Assembly: GCA_009760855.2 (NCBI GenBank)
Contig: WPIO01000004.1
Location: 11,372,501-11,436,500, forward strand
DNA length: 64,000 nt
Reading direction: 5' to 3'
From: Cristatella mucedo
Lineage: Eukaryota > Bryozoa > Phylactolaemata > Cristatellidae
Shown here: positions 12,440-53,389 of the stretch, one piece after another
How positions within the stretch are numbered: position 1 is the first letter of the stretch
Layout: the number at the start of each line of letters is the position of its first letter
Notes under the pieces: generated by a model
Databases searched by the model: none
What the model saw: only the letters and a program-made list of their open reading frames with translations
What the model was told of the DNA's origin: nothing
Program-made: the position numbers and the translations under genes

Positions 12440-14120
12440 ATGTCCACTGCTATGGCTCAGATATAATACAAAAGTAATCTGAAGTGATGATTGATGAAGA
12501 GACAGTTTCACTTCCTTTTGCCTTCTTGTGCACACATGACCCTCTCTTACTGAGAATGTAGAGGCAGAAAGTACATGGAGTCATAAATGTTACTGAAGTA
12601 TAGTCTCGAATGAATGCTGTAGTGCTATGCGAATCATTAGTATATCTTTGTCCATTGCTGCTTATTTCACGACTCGTTAGCAGTGCTTTGAGGCTCTAGT
12701 TTCACCAGTCTTATTCGCTGGCTGTGGTCTCTAGCACAGTTAAGTTTGTGGAACCAATTTTAGTTCCAGAATTATGGCTACATGGATTTGTAACAGTGGA
12801 AAGGGATTGTGCACATAGGGAAGATGTATAAAGATAGATTCTACTATAACAAGTATGCTGACAATTTGTCCCTTTTTCACTTTGAAATTGCTAAAGTTAA
12901 CTCTGCAGGCAGGAAACTGCAGAGACAGGCATTGTTTAGTGCTTCTGCTATTTATGGGCCCATCATCTAACAAACCGAAAGCTCAGTTACCAATGATTGC
13001 TGCAGTGGTGAAGGGGGCATCCGCAGCAACAGCTAACAACAGCAGCCGGCTGTTGCCAGCAGCAGTAGCAGCAGCAGCAACAAAAGCTGTGCAAGTGGTA
13101 GCAATTTGGAGCCGTCATATTACTGTGGCCATAGCTCATACTTTAATAGCTGCAGCGCCTGTAGCTGTAGAGATACAAGCTTGCACAATATGATGAGGCG
13201 ATTACAATCATCAGCAGACTTTGGCTGTGTGTCTATCTTATTTGCACCTCTGGTTATTCACCTGTTACCTATGCCAGCCAGCTGTTCCACTACTATTAGC
13301 AGAATGCTGCTTGGATGCAGGTAACTAATACGAGGGCTGGATCAAGTGTGGTATGTTTGGCATTAAGCATGTCTGGCAAATGACTGAATAGCCTCACCTC
13401 AGGTAACTCAATGACAGCTGCTGCTGCTGTCATGAAATGGCATGCCTGCTGGCTACTCTTGGGCATGGTAAAAAAAAAATGTTACACTGGGCCTAGAGGT
13501 TCATTTTTGACCTACAGTGACATAAACGTATAATAGAACACCGGGTGTACCAGTAGTGACCAAAGTATGAGAATATATGCTCCGTGGCCCTAATGAGGCA
13601 GCTTAGCACATTTATTTGTAATTATAGCTTCATGTTCTTACTGGGTTCTGCTCTTAAACGGCTGCAGATAGGCTTTACGATGCCCCACAAACATCGCTGC
13701 TCGTTCTCTTAACTCACCGTGCCCCCACGTATCCCCACAGCATGTAGGATTGCCCAATCGGCATGGCTGCCTGTGCTGCCAAAGAGCGACCCAGCAGTCG
13801 ATGGAGTCTAGTATAAAAGTCTGGTGCAGACTGGGTTTTGAATGTCAGCTGACAGGTCCAGAAATGGTACAACACACTTGAAGCTAGTTCCGGTAGCTCT
13901 TGGATTCTTCAGTGACAAGTCATGGGTGTGAGCCAACGAAGATAGTCAAATATGGGTGAGTACATCCACGTACCAGATCTTGCGTCTTCGGAGTAAGGTC
14001 TGCAGCACTTGTGCAAAACGTGTGAGTGCTGTCTGCGGCAACACATGGCATTTGCTGGGAAAGAAGTCCGCTTTAAGACCACACATTTTCTGAACATATT
14101 TACATAACCATGTGTTTATT
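12440..14120. other. No gene recognised; CAG-rich patch
   Basis: A patch rich in CAG/GCA triplets lies at 13015-13095. Open frames through it give Ala- or Gln-rich runs with no domain. Confidence 0.45.
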
Positions 14121-14124
14121 CTTC

Positions 14125-14256
14125 TTGTTTATCGAGCATGCCTCCACTAACCATTCAATCATGCTTCCTTTGCAGCAAATGTAAAGTGCCTAGAATAAAA
14201 TTGAGTTCTCTAAGGGTGCTTTATCAAGTGTGTTATTGTTATTATTATTATTACAT
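14125..14256 (+). mobile_element. LINE-A 3' tail (left arm of an inverted pair)
   Basis: Carries the private variant CCTAGAATAAAATTGAG, found elsewhere in the window only in the copy at 14866. Ends in GTTATT/ATT repeats. Confidence 0.8.
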
Positions 14257-14865
14257 GCTATAAACAAAATATTTAAGGGGAATATCCAAAAAATGGTACA
14301 TAGTGTGCAAGTTTTTAGAAATTTGCCTTTTGAGAGACAACCAAGCTATACGTGCAATCCCAAGTCTGGGTGATGGACAAATGAACGGGACTTGGTAAAT
14401 AAAACTACTTTGCAAGCATTCCCCCCGGAAGTGATACATCAAGCTCAACGATAAAAGTTTCTGTAAAATATTGTGACAAAGCAGTGTTTTTTGGCAAGAT
14501 TTGTCAATAAAAGGTACACCGCCTGAAACAGACGCCAGACCATCACTTGAAGCAGCATAAAAATGCGATAGTCTCCAAATAATGACGCCCACTCGAGGTC
14601 AACTCTCCGACTGGTACTTATAACAATCGAAAGGCGTTAACCAGCAAAACAAACCCCCTCTCCATGGGGAGTAGCCCACCTTCAGCAAACGGTAATATCC
14701 AGGGCTATGACTCCTTATTTACTTGCGGTAAGTATGTTTACATTAGTCGTTATACGCCCCTCTTCTAGCCGGTCAAACCGGAAGTGACTGAGATTTGGCT
14801 ACTGTACTACCGTTAAGGATTATGTAATTTAAAGCTACCAGCGCCTTGGTAACGAAGGAGGGCAT

Positions 14866-15850
14866 AAAAATAATAATAATGCATTTGATATAGCGCCCTC
14901 AGAGAACTCAATTTTATTCTAGGCACTTTACATTTGCTGCAAAGGAAGCATGATTGAATGGTGAGTGGTATCATGCTCGATAAACAGCAACAGCAAGAAT
15001 AACGTGGTTAGGGGTGACATACACAGGGTCGCCATGCAAGTTTGGTTAGTGGCAGGATCACAGTGTCAGCACACATAAGCATATTAAGGAAGAATCACAC
15101 GGACCCACTCAATGCCGTCACAAATAGGTGCGTTTTTAGCTTCTTTTTAAATGTGGACGATTCAGGAGATGTCGTGACGCAAGTCGGGAGTGAGTTCCAG
15201 GCTTTGGGAGCATTTAAACTAAAGCCATGGTCTCCAAAGGATTGACGTTCAGACGAGGTATAGGTAAACGATTAGATTCCAAAAAGCAGATGTTGCTATG
15301 CGTAGGCTGGTGGGGAGTAGATCTGATAAGGAGTCGGGAGCCAATAAAGGAAGGGAATGACAAAGCCTTAAAGTTACTTGACTGGTAGCCAGTGCAGGTC
15401 GGCGAGAAGTGGTGTGATGTGGCAACTGCGACACTCACGACAGACAATCCTAGCTGCAGAGTTTTGCACCAGCTGTACGCACCTGATTGCAGATACCGGT
15501 AGACCAGCAAGCAGTGAGTTACAGAAGTCAAGACTGGGTGTCACAAATGTATGGACCAATTTAGATGTGGTATCCGTGTTTAAACAAGCCCGAATTGTAG
15601 CAATCTTATGTTGCTGAAAGTAGGCGGACTTTACTCTGAGGCTGACATGTTCGTCTAATAAAAGGTGACTTTGGAGAAGGACACCGAGATTTCGTGCCGA
15701 TTCAATAGGACATATGCTTGCAGAACCGATTTAAGCGTTAAACTTTCCAATTTCTGAATACGCTTGGTGTGCCCATAACTAGTAACTTACTTTTATCATC
15801 ATTCAATATAAGAAAGTTTGCTGCCATCTATGATTACCGCACCTATTGAA
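14866..15850 (-). mobile_element. LINE-A copy, 5' truncated
   Basis: On the - strand: C-terminal ORF2 (CVQLVQNSAARIVC at about 15480, SCHITPLLADLHWLPVK around 15380), then the 3' UTR and a tail whose + strand form is AATAATAATAATGCATTTGA. Shows CCTAGAATAAAATTGAG on the - strand, as in the tail at 14125. Reading frame is broken by several shifts. Confidence 0.85.
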
Positions 15851-16535
15851 TGAATTGAACGCCATATTTTCTGTGGTATCCAGCTCGATGTCGATCCCGG
15901 CATACTCAGAAGGGGACTTTCCGCTGAAAGTCTACAGTTCATTTACGATTCTGCATTAACAAATGTATGTGGAAAATATGCGAAAATAGAACCCACTGGT
16001 ACCAATTTTACAAAAAAATGGTAAATATTATAAGGCAATAAGGTAAAATGTAGTTAATCGGCTGGATGAGCTGAGGTAACGGGTCAAGGAAATTGCATAC
16101 TATTATAGAAATACACCGCAGTCTGTGTAGAACGCTTTTGTGTAATACTTGGCTTGTCCAGAAGTGGCACATAATTTTCCATTCTTTAAGCTGAACAATT
16201 TCTTTAGCCATTTCAAAGTCTGGAGGAGTAAGAAATTATTTCTTTTTTGCCACTACTTGGCATCGTCGCTCAAAAAAAATAGATGGTCGAGCTCGTTCAA
16301 AATTGAGCCAATAGCCAGCTGCTAGTTCGCATGGTGAATAGGGCAGACTACTTTTACTCGGTAAGAAGCAATCTGAAATTGAGCTAAGACAGAGATCTGA
16401 AATTAATTCCTGTGTAAGAGAAATACGTACTGCGAGTCCTCTAATAATGTACCACCGCCAGTAGCTGCCACAAGGATTCTTGCTAACGTCCACTCATTTA
16501 CACTTACTTGTGAATGTATGAGCGTTTGTGTTTGT

Positions 16536-16589
16536 GTATATGTGTGTGTAAATATGTGTGCGTGTGCGTGTGTGCGTGTGTGTGTGTGC

Positions 16590-16626
<37 letters not shown>

Positions 16627-16641
16627 TTTGTGTATGGTGTG

Positions 16642-16675
<34 letters not shown>

Positions 16676-16676
16676 C
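16536..16676. repeat. TG and GA compound microsatellite
   Basis: A TG-rich tract to about 16640, a short non-repetitive gap, then GA units to about 16674. It adjoins the end of the LINE-B tail. Reading frames here (His-Thr, Cys-Val, Ser-Leu dipeptides) are artefacts. Confidence 0.97.
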
Positions 16677-16764
16677 ATGTGCGTGTATGTGTGCATATGT
16701 GTGAGTTTGTGTGTGTCTGCGTGTTTGTATGCGTTTGCGTTAATACCTGCACATCAAATTTCGT

Positions 16765-18425
16765 AGATATGCAAGTACGTCTGTAACTCGATAAAACCAC
16801 GAAGACTATATGGGCACTATATACGCAGGAGATTTTGCTATTGCTCACTCAAAGCACAGGCGGCTTTCGGTATGCATTCCGTAGCCAACAGACTTGATCT
16901 CACGCAGGAAAGAGAAAGTGAGATGCATAGCTGAGTCAGAAGAGCAGTTGAGTTAGTGAATAGCACGGAAGTAGCAGATCAATACGACTGGAAAGGATGT
17001 ACCATAGTCGGCAGCAGGAGAGTAGATGTCGCAGTGAAATAATTGTGGAAGGAGTTTCATAGCCTAAGATCTGCAGAGTAAAAGCTTCTGTCGCTGACTG
17101 TCTTTAAGCAGAGGAATGGAACAACTAATTTATTGTCCATAGAGGACCTGAGAGCACGAGGAGGCTGAAACTAGAGCAGCAGTTCAGCTAGGTATGAAGG
17201 AGTCGAACCGTAGCGGGCCTTACGGGTCAGCGTAAGAGTTTTACTCTGTATCCATTGATCAACCGGTAGACGTCCAAGCTCTTTTAGCAAAGGAGACACA
17301 TTGGTCGAACCGCCTGGGATTTATTAACTAACCTTGCAGCCATATTTACCAACCGCTGCAGTGGTCATGTGGCTTTTTTGATAGTCCAACCAAAATAGAT
17401 CTGCAATAAGCTAGTCAAAAGAAACAGAGAGCTAGTTAAATTTTTTCAAAGCCACCGTGGAAAGTAGTCCCTAATCTTAGAGATCGGACGTGATGGTTAG
17501 CTGCGGAAGCAGTCTTCTTAACAAAGCTTTCAAAGTTTTGGCAGCTGTTAAAGGCAACACCTAAATACAGATCACATTGTAATGGTCGCACAACAGCATA
17601 CACTAATAGCAGAGCAAAGTCGTCTAGTTCATCCAATCTTTGCCTTGCAGAATTCGATCCTGAATTTCGGCTAATTTCATTAGGCTAAAGGATGATAAAA
17701 CGGAGCTGTTGCTCATTGGACACCCTAAGCGCGTATATTATATCTACGCGCTTAGGGTGTCCAATGAGCAACAGCTCCGTTTTATCATCCTTTAGCTTAC
17801 TGAAATTAGCCGAAATCCAGGATCGAATTCTGCAAGGCAAAGATTGAGTTTATTAGTCGCCGCAATAGATTCCGAAGGTCTAAGGAAGGTCGCAGGTTGC
17901 AACTCAGCAACTGCTTTAATCAGGGGGGGGCTTTATGTAGTCGCGAATGTGGGAAATTGTTTCGGTAAACAAGGCTGAAAACTTGTCGGCCGAGCCGTTA
18001 ATACCTGGGGAGTGAGACCTCCCAGAATCAGCTAGAAAACTGTTTACCATCTTATAGATTTGTTTTGGGTCCAGCTGGCACGACTGCAGTAGTTTCGAGT
18101 GAAAAAGAAGCGCCGGCCTTTTCTAAGCTTCCGGGTCGTAGGCTCGAAGGAGAAAGTCTCTGAAATTGGCTAGATCTGCGTCCGACCCAGAGTTGTAAGA
18201 GCAACGTTCAAGCTTTCACTTAACACGTGCGCATTTTGAAGTCTTTATTGTAAACTGAAAGGAATTTCCGGGACTCTGTATACAGACATACTTTACGAGA
18301 GCGTGCTCATCAAGGGGACTCCTAAGTGTCCTGTTCAGTGCATCAGTGAGGGTATCGAGGCAGTCGGTCGAGTCTGGGTGCAGATCAAGAAGAAACGCCT
18401 CGCAGACAGATTTCGTATATAAATT
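16765..18425 (-). mobile_element. LINE-B copy with internal deletion and fold-back
   Basis: Read on the - strand from 18420 down, it gives the linker between endonuclease and reverse transcriptase (DTLTDALNRTLRSPLDEHA, then SHSPGINGSADKFSALFTET). It then jumps to the end of the RT domain (KLKDDKTELLLIGHPKR), then the C-terminal region (NMAARLVNKSQAV, LKELGRLPVDQWIQSKTL, STPSYLAELLL), and a 3' tail ending GGAGTTACAGACGTA near 16770. Stops and frame changes are many. This order is that of L2-type LINE ORF2. The RT catalytic core is missing. The tail is shared with copies at 5935, 58395 and 62160. Confidence 0.75.
17634..17846. repeat. Long inverted repeat (102-base arms, 9-base loop)
   Basis: Left arm 17634-17735 and right arm 17745-17846 are reverse complements with about three mismatches; the loop is TATTATATC. 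Each arm carries the same LINE-B reverse-transcriptase piece (KDDKTELLLIGHP), readable on the + strand in the left arm and the - strand in the right arm. It sits at the LINE-B deletion junction. The high arm identity implies a recent origin or ongoing conversion. Confidence 0.95.
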
Positions 18426-18530
18426 TATTTAATAATATAAATAATACATTTGCATAGCGCCCTAAGATAACTGAGTTGGTTTCTAGGCACTTTACGTATG
18501 CTGTAAAGAAAGCATAATCAAAAAGATTGA
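18425..18530 (-). mobile_element. LINE-A 3' tail
   Basis: TTTGCATAGCGCCCTAAGAT and TTCTAGGCACTTTACGTATG on the + strand are the reversed LINE-A tail. It abuts the LINE-B copy at 16765-18425. Confidence 0.7.
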
Positions 18531-18665
18531 GCTGTCGCAATGGGCCTTGCATTTAAGTAAGCTGACGCACCGTGACAGCATTGGCCAACAGCAAGACAAA
18601 CTGGTACCGTATACATGTATATACCCTGTATTAATATTTATACATACACGCATATACGTACATTA

Positions 18666-18982
<317 letters not shown>

Positions 18983-18984
18983 TC

Positions 18985-20905
18985 TATATCCGGTACGTGC
19001 AGAACAGGAGTGATGTGAATCAAGCACGTGTGGCGTGGCGCATAATAACGAAATTTCGCACATGAAATAGAGTCCACCAACGCCGTGGGTAACAACGGAC
19101 ACGACTGTATTGCCCAAAACTAAGACAACTAGGCAGGTATGCCGGATTATTATAACTTTAATCAAAATTCGGTAGATACGAGCATCATTGTTAGTGCTTA
19201 CTTGAGCGCTGAGACATCGAATTCCAATACACCATGGCTGCGACTATCACTTTTGCACCGTGCATTTGCACCTTGCTCTTAGGGATACTTAGAGTAAAGA
19301 CACTCTGGCGCTGGCCAATACTAATTTTCGCCCTGGTATAAATGTTCTTATTACATGGATCACTCGACTGAGAAACCAGGGAAAGGCACTGAGAAACCAT
19401 GGTGAAGCCGTGGTTAATAAGTAACCTTAACAGACTTAGCATTGAAAGCAAGGCCGTCCTATCTTTTCTAGTTATCTGCAGTCAAATCGGTTGGGTTTTT
19501 TGGACGGCATGAAACATGAAATCCGATGAGAGCCTGCAAACAAGAATTCACCAATTGAGAGACCGGAATCAAGTATTTGCCTCTGTATTTTTCACTATTT
19601 AATTGAGTTTCGTGGGGGAGGGGCTTACAGTGCTTACTGGGTAGAGCATGCAGGCATCGTACGATCAGCCCAGCACCGGGCGATTCTGCTATCAGATAGC
19701 GATCCATTGGAAACTGGCCGCTCCTGCGACGCTTGGCTCCCTATGTCGAATCTGCTGCCATGCCAAGGAGAGGGCAAGACCTTGATTTTGACAGTCAGCC
19801 AATCCCAATGAACCCGTAGCTTATGCTTCTGAGCTCATGCCCTTAAACCGCCCTCTCCGGGGTGTTCGCAATTGCTAAAACTCGACGGCTAGGGCACGCA
19901 GGTCTGTCTTGATTAGCTCCGACTGCCGTTGCTAGAGGCGAGTGATGCTTAGATGCAGCTTCCTCACCGTGACTGGGCATTCGCTTTATTCGAAAGAGCT
20001 TTGAACCCATCGTTGAGGCACTTTATTGCTTCGAGCTGTGCTCCGCCAGCCGCCCAATCTGCTTGTTTAGGCTGTTTGACGGCATTAAGACAAATACTCG
20101 AATCGCTATGCAATGGCGTCGCTGTCTACAATTGCCTCTTCTCGCTCGTTCTCTTTCTTTGTGCCTCGTGGAGTGTGAATGTTTGCGTCTGAGGCATGCT
20201 TAACTGTGCTGCGAAATTAGCGGTGCACGATGAGTGCAAATGGAGCAAAGTTAGCTCGTTTGAAGTCTTTCAAACGAGCCAGCTGGAGTTGCATAATTAG
20301 TGTACGACTTGAATGTCAAGCTGGCCAGTAATGCACATGCTTTCTGCTATCGGATCGAGCAAGCCCTGCGAATTCAGGACGTCGAAACGGGAGACTTCTT
20401 TGTTGCTGGAACGCTCCTGTCTTAGTACCGAGTAGTTACTGCTTCAGCCCAGTGAACCTCCAAAGCTGGAGAACGTTGACCTCTCAGTCCAGGCCAGCGC
20501 CTTCGCGGGTTCTGCCCTATTACTATGTGAAGTCGTGAAGAGCTGAAGCATGACAGTTGTTGCAACAGTTTCTAGCTCCAGAGAAAACATGGTTCGGGGT
20601 CATGCACCAATTATCCAGTTGTTCCCCCTAACGGCTTGCTCCCCATTCTTTGTATTGTGCTTAAGAGTGAACGGAGCGCGATGGATCTTTCCAGGCAGCC
20701 ATCTTTTCAGTTCGGTATCGCTTGCCCGGCTGAGGGGGAGGTTCTTTTAATACGGGGACGAATGCGTGGTTCATTTGGTGTAGGGAGCGGAGTAAGCTTA
20801 GGAACGGACAACCTGCATTAATACCTTCGCAGACCAACTAGCCAGGCGATTTTATTTATTTTGGCAGGAATTTCGACTACGGCCGAGAAGGACCACAGTG
20901 TAAAT
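18985..20905. other. No gene recognised
   Basis: Unique-looking sequence, moderate GC, short frames only. Contains the 20254 hairpin. Confidence 0.45.
20254..20279. repeat. 11-base hairpin
   Basis: GCTCGTTTGAA, loop GTCT, TTCAAACGAGC. No neighbouring gene explains it. Confidence 0.8.
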
Positions 20906-20910
20906 ATAAT

Positions 20911-20911
<1 letters not shown>

Positions 20912-20995
<84 letters not shown>
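20912..20995. repeat. CA then TA microsatellite
   Basis: About 35 CA units then six TA units, running directly into the tail of a SINE1. Confidence 0.97.
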
Positions 20996-21155
20996 ATTCA
21001 TTTGTATAGCACCCTAAGAGAGCTGAATCTCTATCCAGGTGCTTCAAATGTGTCAAAGAGCTCGAACCCACGACCTCGTCATAAAGGTGAGCACCTTAAC
21101 CTCGGTTGTTAAAGGCGAGCACCTTAAACCCTAGGCCAAACCAGTGTACATGCGA
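20990..21155 (-). mobile_element. SINE1 copy next to a CA/TA microsatellite
   Basis: Reversed tail ATTCATTTGTATAGCACCCT, body TCTCTATCCAGGTGCTTCAA, B box GAGCTCGAACCCACGACCTC, and a head in which GAGCACCTTAA occurs twice (a short internal duplication). Confidence 0.85.
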
Positions 21156-22929
21156 AAGTGACAGAGCCGTTAGCCGGGTTTACATAGCGCTTCAGCACAA
21201 GTGCTGAATGCACTAGAAATCCAGAGCTTCCAGCAGAAGCGTAGTTTGATAGTAAAAAGAAAATAAGAGTAGAAAGACAGATTTGTGGCTGCCACTAGAA
21301 AGACAAGTACTCGCTTGTAGTTGTAGGACAAAAGCGATTGCCAACCAGGGCTGAGAGCTTCAAAGAGGAGGCAGCCTGGTGGGCCACGGGTAGCGCCCTG
21401 CGGCATCACCTCATACGTGAAAACGAGCAAACAAACTGGCTGGTCGGATGCAATCCCAGAGGAAAATGGCTGCTTGTCGCTGATCTCGCCTCCGATCGTA
21501 TTCGGCTTACAGTCGTATCGCACATCCCATTGTGGGCGGGCGCGGGTGGCTAAGGCCTTCCCAAGTCACCCAAAGGGGCTGCAAGCCGCCTAACTGGCCG
21601 CCTCGTAGCACTTTTAGGATTGGCTGGCCGGGTCAGGTCGGAGTTTGACCTTCTATAGGTTTTAGATGCACCCCACCTGGCTAGTAAAAACAGCTGAAGT
21701 CGCTGTCAAAGCAGCCTGTTTCTTTCGCATATGTATACGTAGGCGTTCTAAACTTCGTCCAGTGCAGTTAAAATGCATTCGAGCCTCTATCAGGCAATTA
21801 ATTACAGGAAGTAGGAAGCCAATATGCCCTGATCGACTTCGGAATTCGGACTCAGGCTCAGCTGTCGTTCAGTGTTTTTAGCGAGGCATTCGCTTCTGGC
21901 GTGGAAAAGTTGTATGACGATGTTGCATTTAACGTTTCGACCGAGCGCAAGCATTTCCAGGACCTATATACTGGTGGAATTCAGTCTTGCCGACCAATTT
22001 CCAGCTGCAGTCTTTAGCTCGCTTGACAAGAAAAGGCGAGGCTGATTTATGAAAGTTGCCAGTTTCTCGTTTGCATTCATTTTTTCTACTCAGGTGTTCA
22101 ATTTATTTCAGCAGCATCCAGTAGCAACGATAAGCTAATTTTTAGAAGCTGATTATAAATCCGATATAATCTTCCTTGAGTAGAACAGGGGAGCTTCAAA
22201 CTTAGCGAGCTAAGCATAGCCGAGCGTGCAGCTATCAGCATGTCTACTCTTCGCGTTTCGAATATAGTTTAGCTAGCTCTCGATTGTTCGCTATAGCTCT
22301 CGACAGGGTGCGTTCGTTTGTGTGGCCTTATTTGCCGTCACCGAGAGTGCAGGGTGCCGAGGGATTCACTTTCAGCACTGGCTAAATCGTCATTACGCTC
22401 AAATGGCCGAGCTCAGCAGTTAATTCTGAAATATGCTACTCATTAGCGGCTGTAGGTTGACACTAACATTGAACCAACGTCGAACAGCTGCAATTGTCGA
22501 ACTTTTAGCTTTTAGCTGAGGCTCCGGGGCTCCTACTGCTTTTGTTTTTGGTCGCGATTCGCCGGCTGCGTGAACGAGGCCGCACCAGAGCCTATTGCCA
22601 GCAAGATATCGGGATGGACGGTAATTATTTGAGTTGGTATTAGCGCTGAACGAAAAGGACATCGTCGGCTCAGATCGAAAGCAAGGTTGTGCGTAAGAGT
22701 ATTTATTGACCGCAGCGGCACTCACCTCTAGTCGCTTTTTCAAGACCTGGCAACTTGCTGCATCGTCGTATCCGAGACTAGGTCGAAGTGGAAGGGATCG
22801 GATCTTGACCTTGACCAGGGCGCACATTCAGAGAAGAGAGAAAGGGTCGGTCCAATCAACGAGAGAGCGGGCAGGCAGGGGCCCTCCAGCTGCATCCGTC
22901 GGCGCACTCGCACTTGCTGTGTCGCTATT

Positions 22930-23100
22930 TAGATATGCCGCGCACGTGCGAGTGAGAGTCGAACGGCGAGTTACGTCATGATATTCTAAGAGAAAAGCGG
23001 AGGCGGAGCTCTCATTAGTCAGAGCTTCAACGGAGTGGTTTCTGTCGTGAGCTCCTGCCGACTTATATGATAAGTCGATGAAACGACCAGTCAATTCCAG
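22930..23100 (+). promoter_or_regulatory. Candidate promoter of the RERG-like gene
   Basis: Directly upstream of the proposed first exon are an E-box CACGTG (22943-22948), a CRE-like TTACGTCA (22971-22978), a TATA-like TATATGA (23064-23070) and an initiator-like TCAATTC near 23093. The stretch from about 22750 is richer in CpG than its surroundings. These are motif matches read by eye, and their close spacing next to ATG GC|GTGAGT is what makes them worth noting. There is no expression evidence. Confidence 0.4.
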
Positions 23101-23149
23101 CGCGGAATTCTTGTGCAGTCAGCCAGCAGGTTGCATCATTGCAGCGACA

Positions 23150-23154
<5 letters not shown>
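23095..23154 (+). CDS. RERG: Putative first exon of the RERG-like gene (short 5' UTR plus ATG GC)
   Basis: ATG at 23150 follows GCGACA, a good initiation context, and only GC follows before a consensus donor GTGAGT at 23155. This leaves phase 2, exactly what the exon at 29511 needs: it begins with a single A after the acceptor TTTTTTGTAG, giving Met-Ala-Tyr-Leu-Pro and then the open frame into the P-loop. The exon start near 23095 is a guess from an initiator-like TCAATTC about 25-30 bases after TATATGA at 23064. If this exon is wrong, translation could start at ATG 29521 or 29530, which are in frame and still upstream of the P-loop. Confidence 0.5.
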
Positions 23155-51877
<28,723 letters not shown>

Positions 51878-52467
51878 TGCTGCCACTGCCTCTGCCGACA
51901 CGACTTCTGTATTCGAGCCTGTGCACTACCTTAAACAGGACACACTCAGCCATGCAGCAGCTGAGCAAGAGCTGCTGCGCACCGTGAGCTCACATCACAA
52001 CCTCGCCCCTATCGGCTTCTTGGCTTGCTCGCTACCGAAGCTGCTTGAACAATGACTAACCGTTGCTTGCCCGCACATCGTGGTGACTGGCCATCAAACT
52101 TTACGCGGTTGATAGGATCCTGCATCACACTTTATGAGGCTGGTAGTATCCTACCATCGTAGGCGATTGATTGCCACCCACGGTCGGACGAAAAACAGCA
52201 ATCGAGCCGTGCTCGCGGCTTTGTATTGAACGTGTGGCTTTGTACCGATTACCACTATGTTGCCCAGGCCATGCAACATTTCGCTCCCTCGTCCCGTGCA
52301 CATCCTTGCTCAGCAGGCGAGCAGAGCAAAGTGTAGCCATTGCAAGCAGATAGAGTACCTGCTGAGACTGCTGGGGCTGGACAAGTAGAGCTGGTACTCT
52401 GCTGGTGACAATGCCAAACATGCTGGCCGCAGCAAGCGCACATTAGCAAAGAGTGTCGGTGCTTTAA

Positions 52468-52473
52468 ATTAAA
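52468..52473 (+). terminator. Possible polyadenylation signal ATTAAA
   Basis: ATTAAA lies about 590 bases after the RERG-like stop codon and is the first common poly(A) hexamer variant I noticed downstream. The intervening 3' UTR candidate (51878-52470) is free of recognised repeats. Weak by itself. Confidence 0.25.
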
Positions 52474-52949
52474 TTCATTCGCTCTTACCGTTCGGACCAG
52501 CTTCTATCTATGCTCTCTGGCTGCTGCTGCTTGCTCTGAAGCTTCATTGATCGTAGGGCTGGCACTGGTGTTGCTGTCCGATTTTTTCCCCCGGTAATGC
52601 CCTACTGGTTTTGGTTTTCTGTGCTTGGACCAATAGACAATCACACGCTTTGTCTAGAAGGTGAATCGCTAATTCGTCGGCAGTCGACGATGGTCTGCTG
52701 ATTTTGATGCAGGCTTATGCAGCATTAAGTTCTGTTTGCTTCGACCCATACTTATGTACTTATGTGCACTGCACAAGGTTATTTAACGAAAAGGATGCAT
52801 GGTGGTCAGATGTTACCATCAATGATCCGAATGGCTAAGATAAAGGTCTGTCAAGTTAGTCGCTGCATTCGAAGCATCCCGTTCAGACTTCTGTAACTTT
52901 CTCAGCTGGACAATGAAACGCTTAAAGTTATTTTTAATACAGTTATTTA

Positions 52950-53008
52950 TACTAAAGTCATTGGCGTAGCACCCTAAGAGAACCAGATCCCTACCCAGGT
53001 GCTTTGCA
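52950..53008 (-). mobile_element. SINE1 tail fragment
   Basis: GGCGTAGCACCCTAAGAGAA and CCTACCCAGGTGCTTTGCAT only; the tRNA-like head is missing. Confidence 0.6.
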
Positions 53009-53199
53009 TCTTCCTTCAAGAGAAGCACTAACTGTGGTTTAATGACATACACCATACCGTTTGGCAGGAATCGTCATCATGTCCGTGAGAAAGTAGACCA
53101 TGTAGTCACAGCTTAAAAAACCAAATCTATATTCATGCGCCTTGCAGCTCGCTGCAAGATTATGGATCGGAAGGGTTAGTGACATGCAAGGTCTAATAA

Positions 53200-53358
53200 C
53201 AAAAATATAATTCATTTGTGTAGCACCCTTAGAGAATGGTATCTCTATTTAGGTGCTTCACATATGCCACGGGGCTCGAGCCCACCACCTCGGTAATCAA
53301 CTGCATTCTCCTTGACCTTGGTCGTGGCGAGCATCTCGACCACCGGCCCAAATCTGCT
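53200..53358 (-). mobile_element. SINE1 copy, full length
   Basis: ATAATTCATTTGTGTAGCAC, AGGTGCTTCACATATGCC, GGGGCTCGAGCCCACCACCT, GGCGAGCATCTCGACCACCG. Flanks the LINE-C remnant. Confidence 0.85.
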
Positions 53359-53389
53359 TAAACAAGAATGCAAAGGCAAATAAGCAACA

